Source of the DNA: CBDFKB01 sp965248715
GTDB lineage: Bacteria; Pseudomonadota; Alphaproteobacteria; Rhizobiales; Rhizobiaceae
DNA: 64,000 nucleotides
Reading direction: 5' to 3'
Assembly: GCA_965248715.1 (NCBI GenBank)
Contig: CBDFKB010000008.1
Span: 310,001 to 374,000, forward strand
In this document: one piece after another, positions 1 to 8,787 of the stretch
How positions within the stretch are numbered: position 1 is the stretch's first letter
How the letters are laid out: the number at the start of each line of letters is the position of its first letter
Program-made: the position numbers and the translations under genes
Notes under the pieces: generated by a model
Seen by the model: only the letters and a program-made list of their open reading frames with translations
Told to the model about the DNA's origin: nothing
The model's database searches: none

Positions 1-1447
1 CGTCGCTTTGTCTCAGCGCCTTGGCGGCAAGCCGGGTTATCTGACGCCTGGTTCCCATCGGCAGGATCGGTGTCGCGCAAGAATCAGCGATTTCGGCATC
101 GTAAAGCGCATCTGCAAACAGGTCTGCGTCGCCGTGATCCATAAGGGTGATTTTGCCGTCGCCGGCGATGGCCGCAGCCAACGCTGCTTCACGCTCTATC
201 GCTTCGCGCTCAAACCTCGGCGCCATGATGATCGCCACCGAGGCAAAACCGCAAGCAAGAGCTGCCAGCATTTCCGCATGGCCAAAAGCGGCGAGCGCCG
301 CAACTTCCAACGGTATCACATCGCTCGGCATTCCCCTGCCATATCTGGCCGCGAGTGCAATCAGTTCGGCGCCATGATTACCGTCATGCACCAATAGCCG
401 TGGCGGGTCGGCGGCCAGGTGGCGATAGGTTGAGGCTAAGGTTTCGATGCGGCGGAATGTGGACAAAACTGGTGGCGCGTCGAATGTGATCGCACCGGAC
501 GGGCAGACCGCGGAACAAGCGCCGCAGCCGGCACAGATCATCGGGTCGATCGCCACATGGTCGCCATTAGGCATAATCGCGCCGGTCGGGCAGATATCAA
601 GGCATTTTGAACAGCCGGTCTTTTCAGCACGTGAGTGGGCACAAAGCGGTGCTTCGAGCCGCACGTGCAGCAGTTTTTCGAAAGTGCCGACCAATTGCGA
701 TGCCTGCAGAACTGCACTTGCCCGCGCCTCCAAACTTTGCGGATCGGCGCAAAGATAGCCTTCACGTTTTTCAGGCGCAGTAACCAACGGCGCAGCACCA
801 CTAAGATCGAGGACGATGTCACACCCAGATTGTCCGCCATCCTTTGGTGCACTCAGTTGTGGTGCACCGCGTCCGCCGGGGATCAGTTTTTGCAAGCCAT
901 CGATCCGCACTTCGAAGCCGCCGAGCGCGCCTTTGACGCTTTTGATAGTACCGCGCACGATATCGAAGCGGCGGTCGGCCGGCAGGTCGCAATCATCACT
1001 GACCAGCACGGTAACATTGAGGGTTTCGCACAATTCCGCTGCCGCCTTAAACGCCACATCGGCAGCGCCGATGATCAGGCAAACCCCCTGCGAAATAACA
1101 TCGACCGACTTTGCCTCAGGCGTCGCCAACCCGGCCTCGGCAATTAACGCCGCCATCTTGGCAAGGGTCGGTCGTTCGTCGCCGGTCCAGCCGGCGCGAT
1201 CACGTAAATCGAGAAATTCAGGTGCTTGCGCACCAATTTCTTCGGCAAGAGTTTCGAAAGTATGGCGCTCCTGCTGGCAGGCGATGATCGCGTCACCGGC
1301 GCTGATCGCCGCTTCGGCGATGTCGAGTTGGTCGGTGCAAAGACAGGAGTAAACCCGCGAACAGGAGAAGCCGGTGGCGTTTGCCAATGCCTCGCCATCA
1401 AGCGCCTGGCTTCCCAGACAATCACATAAAATCAATTGCTTAGGCAT
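1..1447 (-). CDS. 4Fe-4S binding protein of the formate dehydrogenase locus (FdhT-like), 3' end cut by window edge
   Basis: An open frame runs from an ATG at 1447 on the minus strand to the window edge with no stop, giving at least 482 residues. In the middle are two consecutive ferredoxin-type cluster motifs, of the form C-S-K-C-L-D-I-C-P followed by C-A-G-C-G-A-C-S-A-V-C-P, so two [4Fe-4S] clusters are expected. The flanking parts have no motif I recognise. Long soluble 4Fe-4S proteins of this kind sit next to DUF3305, DUF3306 and TorD-like genes in many proteobacterial formate dehydrogenase loci, and the divergent neighbours here are exactly those. No signal peptide or membrane segment is seen, so it is probably cytoplasmic, with a role in cofactor delivery or maturation inferred only from context. 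Assignment as a 4Fe-4S protein is firm; the precise role is not. Confidence 0.85.
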   Translation of the reverse strand, partial: MPKQLILCDCLGSQALDGEALANATGFSCSRVYSCLCTDQLDIAEAAISAGDAIIACQQERHTFETLAEEIGAQAPEFLDLRDRAGWTGDERPTLAKMAALIAEAGLATPEAKSVDVISQGVCLIIGAADVAFKAAAELCETLNVTVLVSDDCDLPADRRFDIVRGTIKSVKGALGGFEVRIDGLQKLIPGGRGAPQLSAPKDGGQSGCDIVLDLSGAAPLVTAPEKREGYLCADPQSLEARASAVLQASQLVGTFEKLLHVRLEAPLCAHSRAEKTGCSKCLDICPTGAIMPNGDHVAIDPMICAGCGACSAVCPSGAITFDAPPVLSTFRRIETLASTYRHLAADPPRLLVHDGNHGAELIALAARYGRGMPSDVIPLEVAALAAFGHAEMLAALACGFASVAIIMAPRFEREAIEREAALAAAIAGDGKITLMDHGDADLFADALYDAEIADSCATPILPMGTRRQITRLAAKALRQSD

Positions 1448-1717
1448 GGTCACCCCTGTAGTCCAGCGGCCCAACTGAAAATTCGATACAAGCAAAGGGC
1501 AAGATCGGTTGCTGAGCGCGAAGTGGCGCATAAAATTTCCTTTTGCATTCAACTGTCAAGCAATTCCGCGAGTTCACGTCAAATTTGATCGGATGGAATC
1601 GCCACCAGGAAATTTTGCCGCTATGGTGTTTTGCCTTGTACGATGTGACAGCCCAAACTGAGTGTCGGGTCGGCTGCGGGGGAATTGTAGGGAGCACTGG
1701 TCATTCAAACCGAGAAA

Positions 1718-2269
1718 ATGCAAACGATCCAATTGGGCGTGGTCGTGCGCAAAATTCCAGGGGTCACCCGCTGGTCGAAATGGATTTGGAGCGCGGTATC
1801 GGTGTTGCCGGGTGCTGGGCCTGCCAATTGGCAGGTGTTGCGTGAGGAGGACGGCGCGGTCGAATACCATGCCGCAACATTAGCGTTGGAGCTTTATAGA
1901 ACCGATACTGAAGCCTATTTGCATGGCTTGTCGGCCAAGCTGCCAGCGATTTACGTTATCATGCGCGAACCGCAAGAGGATATGGAGACGCCGTTGGAAA
2001 TCATACTGGTGACCGCATCGCCATATGAAGCCCAGGACTATGCCGACAGCGGCGAGGAGATTGTCGAGAAAGTTCCGATGCCGCCCGGTTTAATTGCATG
2101 GGTCCGCGACTTCGTTAAGAGCCATCACAGCGAGGAAGAATTCGTCAAACGGCGGCGCGACAAGGTCCATACCGATTTGATCGAAGACGGCGTCGGCGAC
2201 CGGCGAATTTCGCAACTGACCGATGTCTACCGCGCGCCCGGGTCGGGTTCCAAGGAGCGTCTGCAATGA
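1718..2269 (+). CDS. DUF3305 family protein
   Basis: The 183-residue protein begins near its family N-terminus (G-V-V-V-R-K) and carries the VLPGA, ALELYRT-type and YVIMR segments typical of DUF3305. There is no signal peptide or membrane segment. It is the first gene of the rightward formate dehydrogenase operon, 270 bp from the divergent 4Fe-4S gene, and its last four bases overlap the start of the DUF3306 gene, which indicates translational coupling. The molecular function of the family is unknown to me; the genomic association with molybdenum formate dehydrogenases suggests an assembly or electron-transfer accessory role. The ATG at 1718 is the only start that keeps the conserved N-terminus and has a purine-rich stretch in front. 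Confidence 0.85.
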   Translation: MQTIQLGVVVRKIPGVTRWSKWIWSAVSVLPGAGPANWQVLREEDGAVEYHAATLALELYRTDTEAYLHGLSAKLPAIYVIMREPQEDMETPLEIILVTASPYEAQDYADSGEEIVEKVPMPPGLIAWVRDFVKSHHSEEEFVKRRRDKVHTDLIEDGVGDRRISQLTDVYRAPGSGSKERLQ

Positions 2270-2913
2270 CCGGCGAGAAGGATTTCTGGTCGCGCCGCAA
2301 GGCCAAGGTGCGTGAAGCAGAAGAGCAAGAACTCATTGCCCGCGAAGCCGAAAACGAAACATCCCAATTAGCCGAATTGGAAGAAAAAACCGACCAGGAA
2401 ATCCTCACCGAACTGGAACTACCTGATCCCGATGAGTTGCAGCGCGGCGATGATTTTACCGCCTTTATGAGATCGACGGTTCCGGAACGGTTGCGGCGGC
2501 GGGCGCTGCGTCGGTTGTGGCAGAGCAATCCGGTGCTCGCCAATGTGGACGGTTTGATCGATTATGGCGATGATTTTACCGACAAAGCGACCGTGATCGA
2601 AAATCTGCAGACCACCTATCAGGTTGGCAAGGGCATGTTGAAGCATGTGATGGAAATGGCAGAAAAGGCCAAGCGCGAAGGCGACGAGGCAGAAATAGAG
2701 ACCGGAGATTCATCATTTTCGAGTGAACATGAGGAAAAAACCCCAGAAATTGTGGAAGAGACATTGACCGCGGATGTGGATTCGAGCCAAACTGCTTCAA
2801 TGCAAGTTCGTTCAGGCACGCCCGAACGTGACGGCATGGAGGATGTGGTTCCAGAAAGCGAAGAAAGCCCATTGTCACGGCGCAGAATGCAATTTGCATT
2901 CAATGAACAGTGA
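2266..2913 (+). CDS. DUF3306 family protein
   Basis: This 215-residue protein starts with the F-W-S-R-R-K segment characteristic of DUF3306, followed by a charged helical region, an F-T-A-F-M core and a conserved block near W-Q-S-N-P-V-L-A (about residues 85-92). The C-terminal third is acidic, low in complexity and probably disordered. The start overlaps the DUF3305 stop and the end overlaps the GTG start of the TorD-like gene, so the three are one translational unit. The function is unknown. Family co-occurrence with formate dehydrogenase implies a maturation role. It has no cysteine motif, so it is unlikely to carry a cluster itself. Confidence 0.85.
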   Translation: MTGEKDFWSRRKAKVREAEEQELIAREAENETSQLAELEEKTDQEILTELELPDPDELQRGDDFTAFMRSTVPERLRRRALRRLWQSNPVLANVDGLIDYGDDFTDKATVIENLQTTYQVGKGMLKHVMEMAEKAKREGDEAEIETGDSSFSSEHEEKTPEIVEETLTADVDSSQTASMQVRSGTPERDGMEDVVPESEESPLSRRRMQFAFNEQ

Positions 2914-3566
2914 ATCAGAGCAATGGGATTGCGGCGGAACTAGGGGAGGAAAGCCGGTTGTCTGCGGCAGCAAAACTGCATGTGATTGACCCAGAAGACC
3001 GATTGCGATCGGATCTGTACAATTTTCTAGGCCTGATCCTTAGCAAACCTGCTGACGCCACGCTGCTTAACCAGACCGCAGAGCTTTCGGGCGACGACAA
3101 CGCGCTAGGGCAAGCGATTGCTGCATTGGCGCGGGTTGCCAAGGTTACCACTTCGCAAGCTGCGGAGCGTGAATTCACCACATTGTTTATTGGCCTTGGG
3201 CGCGGTGAATTGCTGCCCTTTGCCAGTTATTATCTGACGGGATTTTTGAACGAGAAGCCGTTGGCTAAGCTGCGCAGCGATATGGCGGCCAAACACATTA
3301 CCCGCTCGCCGGATGTGCGCGAACCGGAAGACAATATCGCATCTTTGATGGAAATGATGGGCGGCATGATTGTCGGCCGCTTCGGCGAAGTAACACCACT
3401 CAAAGACCAGCAAAAATTCTTCGATCAGCATATCGGCCCATGGGCAGAGCATTTTTTCACAGATTTGCAAGCTACCAAAAGTTCGGTGCTCTATGCGGCG
3501 GTTGGCGCTGTCGGTTGCGCGTTCATGGAGATCGAGCAGGAGGCGTTTCGAATGATAGCGGCCTAG
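2910..3566 (+). CDS. TorD/DmsD-family molybdoenzyme chaperone
   Basis: This 218-residue, all-helical-looking protein resembles the TorD/NarJ chaperones that bind twin-arginine leaders and help insert molybdopterin cofactor before Tat export. The segment with L-Y-N-F-L-G-L-I-L near residues 30-40 and the F-A-S-Y-Y-L-T-G-F-L block near 105 match the family, as do the conserved E-P-E-D-N and H-I-G-P-W-A motifs further on. The start is a GTG overlapping the DUF3306 stop (GTGA arrangement). The likely clients are the two twin-arginine proteins encoded immediately downstream, the small Tat-signal protein and FdhA. It corresponds in position to FdhM of other formate dehydrogenase operons; that equivalence is inferred. 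Confidence 0.88.
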   Translation: MNQSNGIAAELGEESRLSAAAKLHVIDPEDRLRSDLYNFLGLILSKPADATLLNQTAELSGDDNALGQAIAALARVAKVTTSQAAEREFTTLFIGLGRGELLPFASYYLTGFLNEKPLAKLRSDMAAKHITRSPDVREPEDNIASLMEMMGGMIVGRFGEVTPLKDQQKFFDQHIGPWAEHFFTDLQATKSSVLYAAVGAVGCAFMEIEQEAFRMIAA

Positions 3567-3600
3567 CGGCCGTCGGCAACCGGCGCTTTTTGCCACCGCC

Positions 3601-3630
3601 ATACTTAACTACCGCATACTTAACTACCGC
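3601..3630 (+). repeat. 15-bp direct tandem duplication
   Basis: The 15-mer ATACTTAACTACCGC occurs twice head to tail between the chaperone gene and the Tat-signal gene, followed by a partial third start (TTAC). It is a local duplication of unknown role; no hairpin is formed. Confidence 0.9.
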
Positions 3631-3676
3631 TTACAGGGCCACAATTTCGGCCACAACACGAAGGAGGAGCTATCCC

Positions 3677-3883
3677 ATGAAGGAAAGAACCGAGGAGGGA
3701 CGGAAATCGGGTTCCGACCGCCGCGAATTTCTGAAACTTGCCGGCCTTTCGGCGCCGGCCGCTGTCGCAGCGGTGGCAACGCTTGGCGCTTCTGAGGCCG
3801 CGGCGAAACCGGTGGATCCGAGTAGCGACCGGCTTCAGGATACCGCGCACACCCGCGCCTATTATGCGAGCACCAAGTTTTAG
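3677..3883 (+). CDS. Formate dehydrogenase region Tat-signal protein (FdhX-like)
   Basis: This 68-residue protein consists largely of a twin-arginine leader: S-D-R-R-E-F-L-K at residues 13-20, a hydrophobic alanine-rich stretch and an A-S-E-A-A-A-type cleavage zone. A short hydrophilic tail ends in Y-Y-A-S-T-K-F. It matches the small Tat target conserved upstream of formate dehydrogenase alpha subunits. A strong ribosome site (AAGGAGGAG) lies 7 bp before the ATG at 3677, which rules out the longer frame beginning at 3440. It is probably exported with, or helps target, the FdhA/FdhB complex; the mechanism is not known to me. Confidence 0.85.
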   Translation: MKERTEEGRKSGSDRREFLKLAGLSAPAAVAAVATLGASEAAAKPVDPSSDRLQDTAHTRAYYASTKF

Positions 3884-3984
3884 TTGAGCACTTAATTCGC
3901 CGGCCAATGGTTGCGAGACGCCCGACGGTCGGTTCAACGAAACCCAACGATGCATAAGCAAGCGCATCGGCAAGGGAGGAAACC

Positions 3985-6876
3985 ATGCTTAGGAAAAAGA
4001 CCAACGGGGTTGCGAGACGCTCCCAGCGGACAAGTATCCTGTCTAACATCACGGATAAATCAGTCGACAGACGCGCCTTTTTGCGCGGCTCTGGTCTGGC
4101 TGTAGGCGGCCTGGCAGCGATTAGCGCCACCGGTGGCTCGGTCACCAAGGCGGCCGCACAATCGGCCAATGACGCCGTCGAGACCGTGAAATCCGTATGC
4201 ACCCATTGTTCGGTCGGCTGTACCGTTATCGCTGAAGTATCGAACGGCGTATGGGTCGGCCAGGAGCCCGGGTGGGACAGCCCGTTCAATCTCGGCGCCC
4301 ATTGTGCCAAAGGCGCATCGGTGCGCGAACACGCGCACGGCGAACGCCGGCTGAAATATCCGATGAAGAAGGAAGGCGGCGAGTGGAAACGCATTAGCTG
4401 GGATCAGGCGATCAACGAGATCGGCGACGGCATGATGCAGATCCGTCAAGAAAGCGGGCCTGACAGCGTTTATTGGCTGGGTTCGGCCAAACACAATAAT
4501 GAACAGGCTTACCTGTTCCGCAAATTCGCCGCCTATTGGGGCACCAACAATGTGGATCACCAGGCGCGGATTTGCCATTCGACCACTGTTGCTGGCGTCG
4601 CGAATACATGGGGCTACGGCGCCATGACCAACAGCTACAACGACATCCACAATTCCAAGGCGATCTTTATTATTGGCGGCAACCCGGCCGAAGCCCATCC
4701 GGTGTCGTTGCTGCACTTGCTCAAGGCCAAGGAACAAAACAACGCGCCGCTAATCGTGTGCGATCCGCGCTTTACCCGCACGGCGGCCCACGCGGACGAA
4801 TATGTGCGCTTTAGGCCAGGTACTGACGTCGCCCTGATCTGGGGCATCCTCTACCATATTTTCGAAAACGGCTGGGAGGACAAAGAGTTCATCCGCACCC
4901 GGGTTTGGGGCATGGATCAGATCAAGGAAGAAGTTGCCAAATGGACACCGGAAGAGGTCGAGCGGGTTACCGGTACCCCGGGCAGCCAGCTACGCCGTGT
5001 TGCCCTGACCATGGCCAATAACCGGCCCGGCACCGTGATCTGGTGCATGGGCGGCACCCAGCACACCAATGGCAATAACAATACCCGCGCTTATTGCGTG
5101 TTGCAGCTAGCGCTCGGCAATATGGGCACCAGCGGTGGCGGCACCAATATTTTCCGCGGCCATGACAACGTGCAAGGCGCGACCGATCTTGGCGTGCTCA
5201 GCCACACGTTGCCCGGCTATTACGGCATTTCAGCCGGCGCATGGGCCCATTGGGCACGTGTTTGGGAGGAAGATCTGGACTGGCTAAAAGGCCAATTTGC
5301 GACCACCACCGGTGCCGACGGCAAAAATAAGAACCTGATGAACTTAAAGGGGATTACGGTCGGCCGTTGGATCGATGGGGTATTGGAAGATCCTGCCAAC
5401 ACCGACCAGCCGAACGCGGTTCGGGCAATGGTGCTTTGGGGCCATGCTCCAAATTCCCAGACCCGGATGAAGGAAATGAAAACCGCGATGGAAAAGTTGG
5501 ATATGTTGGTCGTTGTCGACCCCTATCCGACCGTTTCAGCCGTGCTTCATGACCGCACCGATGGCGTTTATTTGCTGCCGGCGGCAACCCAGTTCGAGAC
5601 CCGCGGTTCGGTTACCGCTTCGAACCGTTCGTTCCAGTGGCGCGACAAGGTTGTCGATCCGCTGTTCGAAAGCCTGCCTGACCATGTCATTATGGCCAAA
5701 TTCGCCAACAAGTTTGGTTGGGGCGACAAATTCTTCCGCAATATCGAAATGGAAGATGAGGACACTCCGAACGTCGAAAGCATCACCCGCGAATTCAACC
5801 GTGGGCTGTGGACGATCGGCTATACCGGACAGTCGCCAGAGCGCCTCAAATCGCACATGGCTAACCAGCACACCTTCGATCGCACCACACTACAGGCGAT
5901 CGGCGGGCCCAATGACGGTGAATTCTACGGCCTGCCATGGCCATGTTGGGGTACGCCGGAGATGGGACACCCAGGAACGCCGAACCTTTACGATATGTCG
6001 AAACCGGTATCGGGCGGTGGTCTTACCTTCCGCGCCAGGTTCGGCGTCGAACGCGACGGTGTAAACCTGCTTGCCGACGGCGTGTATTCGCTCAATTCGG
6101 AAATCCAGGACGGCTATCCTGAGTTCACCATGCAAATGCTGACAGATCTCGGCTGGGATGGCGAACTGACCGATGACGAACGCGCGGCGATCGATGCGGT
6201 GGCGGGGCCCAAAACCAACTGGAAGACCGACCTTTCGGGCGGCATCCAGCGGGTAGCGATCGCTCACGAATGTGCACCGTTCGGTAATGCCAAGGCGCGG
6301 GCGGTGGTTTGGACCTTCCCGGATCCGGTGCCGTTGCACCGTGAACCGCTTTATACCCCGCGCCGTGATCTGGTGGCCGACTATCCGACCTATGAGGATC
6401 GTAAATTTTATCGTTTACCGACCCTTTATGCCTCGATCCAGAAACAGGATTTCGCCAAAGACTATCCGATGATCCTGACTTCCGGGCGTTTGGTCGAATA
6501 TGAAGGCGGTGGGGAAGAAAGCCGTTCCAACCCCTGGCTGGCCGAACTGCAACAAGACATGTTCGTCGAAATCAACCCGCGTGATGCCAATGATTTGGGT
6601 CTTCGCGACGGCGCACAGGTCTGGGTCGAAGGTGCCGAGGGCACCAAGGTCAAGGTGATGGCGATGGTAACCGAAAGGGTCGGCGCCGGTGTCGCGTTCA
6701 TGCCGTTCCACTTCGGCGGCCATTTCGAGGGTGCGGATCTCAGGCATAAATATCCGCCTGGTGCCGATCCCTATGTGCTTGGCGAAAGTTCCAACTCGGC
6801 CCAGACCTATGGCTACGATTCTGTTACCCAAATGCAGGAGACGAAAGCGACTCTCTGCAAAATCACTGCGGCATAA
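3985..6876 (+). CDS. fdhA: Formate dehydrogenase (FDH3-type) molybdopterin alpha subunit, Tat-exported
   Basis: This is the catalytic subunit oxidising formate to CO2 on the periplasmic side. At 963 residues it has the usual family length. A twin-arginine leader has R29-R30 (D-R-R-A-F-L-R). The N-terminal [4Fe-4S] cluster is ligated by C72, C75, C79 and C107 (V-C-T-H-C-S-V-G-C and G-A-H-C-A-K-G). The metal-binding residue is cysteine C197 in A-R-I-C-H-S-T-T-V-A-G, not selenocysteine. The C-terminal molybdopterin dinucleotide domain contains the S-G-R-L-V-E-Y-E-G-G-G-E and M-P-F-H-F-G-G blocks. The start is set by GGGAGG 8 bp upstream. It is followed 12 bp later by fdhB. The architecture is that of FDH3 of Methylorubrum, which feeds electrons into a membrane cytochrome b. 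Confidence 0.95.
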   Translation: MLRKKTNGVARRSQRTSILSNITDKSVDRRAFLRGSGLAVGGLAAISATGGSVTKAAAQSANDAVETVKSVCTHCSVGCTVIAEVSNGVWVGQEPGWDSPFNLGAHCAKGASVREHAHGERRLKYPMKKEGGEWKRISWDQAINEIGDGMMQIRQESGPDSVYWLGSAKHNNEQAYLFRKFAAYWGTNNVDHQARICHSTTVAGVANTWGYGAMTNSYNDIHNSKAIFIIGGNPAEAHPVSLLHLLKAKEQNNAPLIVCDPRFTRTAAHADEYVRFRPGTDVALIWGILYHIFENGWEDKEFIRTRVWGMDQIKEEVAKWTPEEVERVTGTPGSQLRRVALTMANNRPGTVIWCMGGTQHTNGNNNTRAYCVLQLALGNMGTSGGGTNIFRGHDNVQGATDLGVLSHTLPGYYGISAGAWAHWARVWEEDLDWLKGQFATTTGADGKNKNLMNLKGITVGRWIDGVLEDPANTDQPNAVRAMVLWGHAPNSQTRMKEMKTAMEKLDMLVVVDPYPTVSAVLHDRTDGVYLLPAATQFETRGSVTASNRSFQWRDKVVDPLFESLPDHVIMAKFANKFGWGDKFFRNIEMEDEDTPNVESITREFNRGLWTIGYTGQSPERLKSHMANQHTFDRTTLQAIGGPNDGEFYGLPWPCWGTPEMGHPGTPNLYDMSKPVSGGGLTFRARFGVERDGVNLLADGVYSLNSEIQDGYPEFTMQMLTDLGWDGELTDDERAAIDAVAGPKTNWKTDLSGGIQRVAIAHECAPFGNAKARAVVWTFPDPVPLHREPLYTPRRDLVADYPTYEDRKFYRLPTLYASIQKQDFAKDYPMILTSGRLVEYEGGGEESRSNPWLAELQQDMFVEINPRDANDLGLRDGAQVWVEGAEGTKVKVMAMVTERVGAGVAFMPFHFGGHFEGADLRHKYPPGADPYVLGESSNSAQTYGYDSVTQMQETKATLCKITAA

Positions 6877-6888
6877 GGAGGCTAGAAA

Positions 6889-7488
6889 ATGGCTAGAGCA
6901 AAATTTCTCTGCGATGCCGAACGCTGCGTTGAATGCAACGCTTGCGTCACTGCATGTAAGAACGAGCATGAAGTGCCGTGGGGCATCAACCGCCGTAGGG
7001 TGGTGACGATCAATGACGGTAAGCCAGGCGAACGATCGATATCGGTCGCCTGTATGCACTGCTCGGACGCGCCGTGTATGGCGGTATGTCCGGTGGATTG
7101 CTTTTACCAAAGCGAAGAAGGTGTGGTCCTGCACTCCAAAGATTTGTGCATTGGCTGTGGCTATTGCTTCTATGCGTGCCCGTTCGGCGCGCCGCAATAT
7201 CCGCAAGCGGGCAATTTCGGTTCCCGTGGCAAGATGGACAAATGCACGTTCTGCGCCGGCGGGCCGGAAGAAAACCACTCGACCGCCGAATTTGCCAAAT
7301 ATGGTCGCAACCGGATAGCAGAAGGCAAGTTGCCGATCTGCGCCGAGATGTGTTCGACCAAGGCCCTGCTGGCTGGCGATGGCGACATCGTTTCCGGAAT
7401 TTACCGCGAGCGCGTGGTTGCCCGTGGCTTCGGATCCGGCGCTTGGGGTTGGGGCACCGCCTACGGCCAAAAAGACGGCAGCGGCTAG
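6889..7488 (+). CDS. fdhB: Formate dehydrogenase (FDH3-type) iron-sulfur beta subunit
   Basis: This 199-residue ferredoxin-like subunit has four cysteine groups for four [4Fe-4S] clusters: C-V-E-C-N-A-C-V-T-A-C, C-M-H-C-S-D-A-P-C-M-A-V-C-P, C-I-G-C-G-Y-C-F-Y-A-C-P and C-T-F-C-A-G-G with C-A-E-M-C. It relays electrons from the alpha subunit to the cytochrome b subunit. It has no leader of its own, as expected for a subunit co-exported with the Tat-bearing FdhA. AAGGAGG precedes the ATG by 7 bp and the gene lies 12 bp after fdhA. It matches the product usually named formate dehydrogenase FDH3 subunit beta. Confidence 0.95.
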   Translation: MARAKFLCDAERCVECNACVTACKNEHEVPWGINRRRVVTINDGKPGERSISVACMHCSDAPCMAVCPVDCFYQSEEGVVLHSKDLCIGCGYCFYACPFGAPQYPQAGNFGSRGKMDKCTFCAGGPEENHSTAEFAKYGRNRIAEGKLPICAEMCSTKALLAGDGDIVSGIYRERVVARGFGSGAWGWGTAYGQKDGSG

Positions 7489-7557
7489 ACCGCATACGAC
7501 AATTCGGGGCGGCTTTGTGGCCGCCTCGCAATACCATTGTGGAAAGAAGGTGCGGTC

Positions 7558-8766
7558 ATGTTACGCGCAATGATGGCGTTGGTTGTCGCTGCCTTGTTGG
7601 CCGTCTCGGCGACCGCGCAGGAACCAAGTGCACCGGATACAATTGATCGCTCGGCGACCGGTGGCGCGCAGACCTTGGATGATATACTCGCGCGCCAGCG
7701 CGGCGAGAAGATTGACGACAAATTCCGCAGAACCGCGACCGGTGATCCGGCTGTGGCTGCCAGTGCAGCTTCGCAACTTGGCACCCTTGGAGGCACCTCC
7801 GATCCCGAATTGTGGCGCGCATTGCGTTATGGGTCGGCGGATATTACCGCCTCTTCGGGCGGTGATGTCGGCGCTGTGCTGGTCCAAGATGGCGGCATGC
7901 GGTGGCTGCAATTCCGCAAGGGGCCGCTTGCTACCTTCGGCGGCTTTTTGCTGTTGGTAACCGTCCTGGTTCTGGCGCTTTTTTACATGATCCGAGGCCG
8001 TATCCGCATCGAGGGCAAAAAAACCGGCCGCACCATTACCCGCTTCAAGGCGATCGAACGTTTCGGCCACTGGTTGCTGGCCGGCTCATTCATCTTATTG
8101 GCGCTGACCGGCCTGATAAGCCTGTTTGGCCGCGCTGCATTGATCCCGCTGTTTGGTAAAGATGTATTCGCGACCTTGGCGCTTGCCTCGAAGTGGATCC
8201 ACGACAATGCCGGTTGGGCTTTCATCATCGCTCTGGTCATGGTGTTCGTGATGTGGATCGCGCACAATCTCCCCACCCGCACCGATGTAAAATGGCTCGC
8301 GGTCGGCGGCGGCTTGTTCAAAAAGGGTGTTCATCCGCCAGCCAAGAAATTCAACGCCGGACAGAAACTGATTTTCTGGGCGGTGATCCTGCTCGGCGGC
8401 TCAATTTCGGCCACCGGCCTGTCCTTGCTGTTCCCATTCGAGCTACCGATGTTTGCAGCGACATTTTCCACACTCAATGCAACTGGCCTACCGCAGCTGT
8501 TTGGTTTCGGCGTACTGGAAACCGGGTTGACGCCACAAGAAGACATGCAACTGGCCCAATTGTGGCATGCGGTGATCGCATTCGTTTTGATGGCCATCAT
8601 CATTGCCCACATCTATCTCGGTTCGCTTGGCATCGAGGGTGCCTATGATGCCATGGGTTCGGGCGAGGTGGAGGAGCAATGGGCCCGCGAGCACCACAGC
8701 TTGTGGATGGAAGAGGCGATGGCCGAACCGGAAGGTGTTTCGGAAAGCCAAGTCCCCGCCGAATAA
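7558..8766 (+). CDS. fdhC: Formate dehydrogenase gamma subunit, cytochrome b556 type
   Basis: This membrane anchor takes electrons from FdhB to the quinone pool. The 402-residue protein has a signal peptide (hydrophobic run after M-L-R, A-T-A-Q cleavage zone) and about 100 residues of extracytoplasmic N-terminus. One transmembrane helix around residue 130 is followed by the four-helix cytochrome b core with haem-ligand histidines in R-F-G-H-W-L and L-W-H-A-V-I-A-F. I place the start at the ATG at 7558 (AGAAGG 7 bp upstream, direct signal peptide) rather than the GTG 21 bp earlier. It lies 69 bp after fdhB and is clearly co-transcribed. Confidence 0.93.
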   Translation: MLRAMMALVVAALLAVSATAQEPSAPDTIDRSATGGAQTLDDILARQRGEKIDDKFRRTATGDPAVAASAASQLGTLGGTSDPELWRALRYGSADITASSGGDVGAVLVQDGGMRWLQFRKGPLATFGGFLLLVTVLVLALFYMIRGRIRIEGKKTGRTITRFKAIERFGHWLLAGSFILLALTGLISLFGRAALIPLFGKDVFATLALASKWIHDNAGWAFIIALVMVFVMWIAHNLPTRTDVKWLAVGGGLFKKGVHPPAKKFNAGQKLIFWAVILLGGSISATGLSLLFPFELPMFAATFSTLNATGLPQLFGFGVLETGLTPQEDMQLAQLWHAVIAFVLMAIIIAHIYLGSLGIEGAYDAMGSGEVEEQWAREHHSLWMEEAMAEPEGVSESQVPAE

Positions 8767-8787
8767 ATCCCTTCAACGGACCGGGAA

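Noticed and set aside
4573..4575. Selenocysteine in formate dehydrogenase
   Set aside because: The metal-ligand codon is TGC (cysteine); no in-frame TGA is read through.
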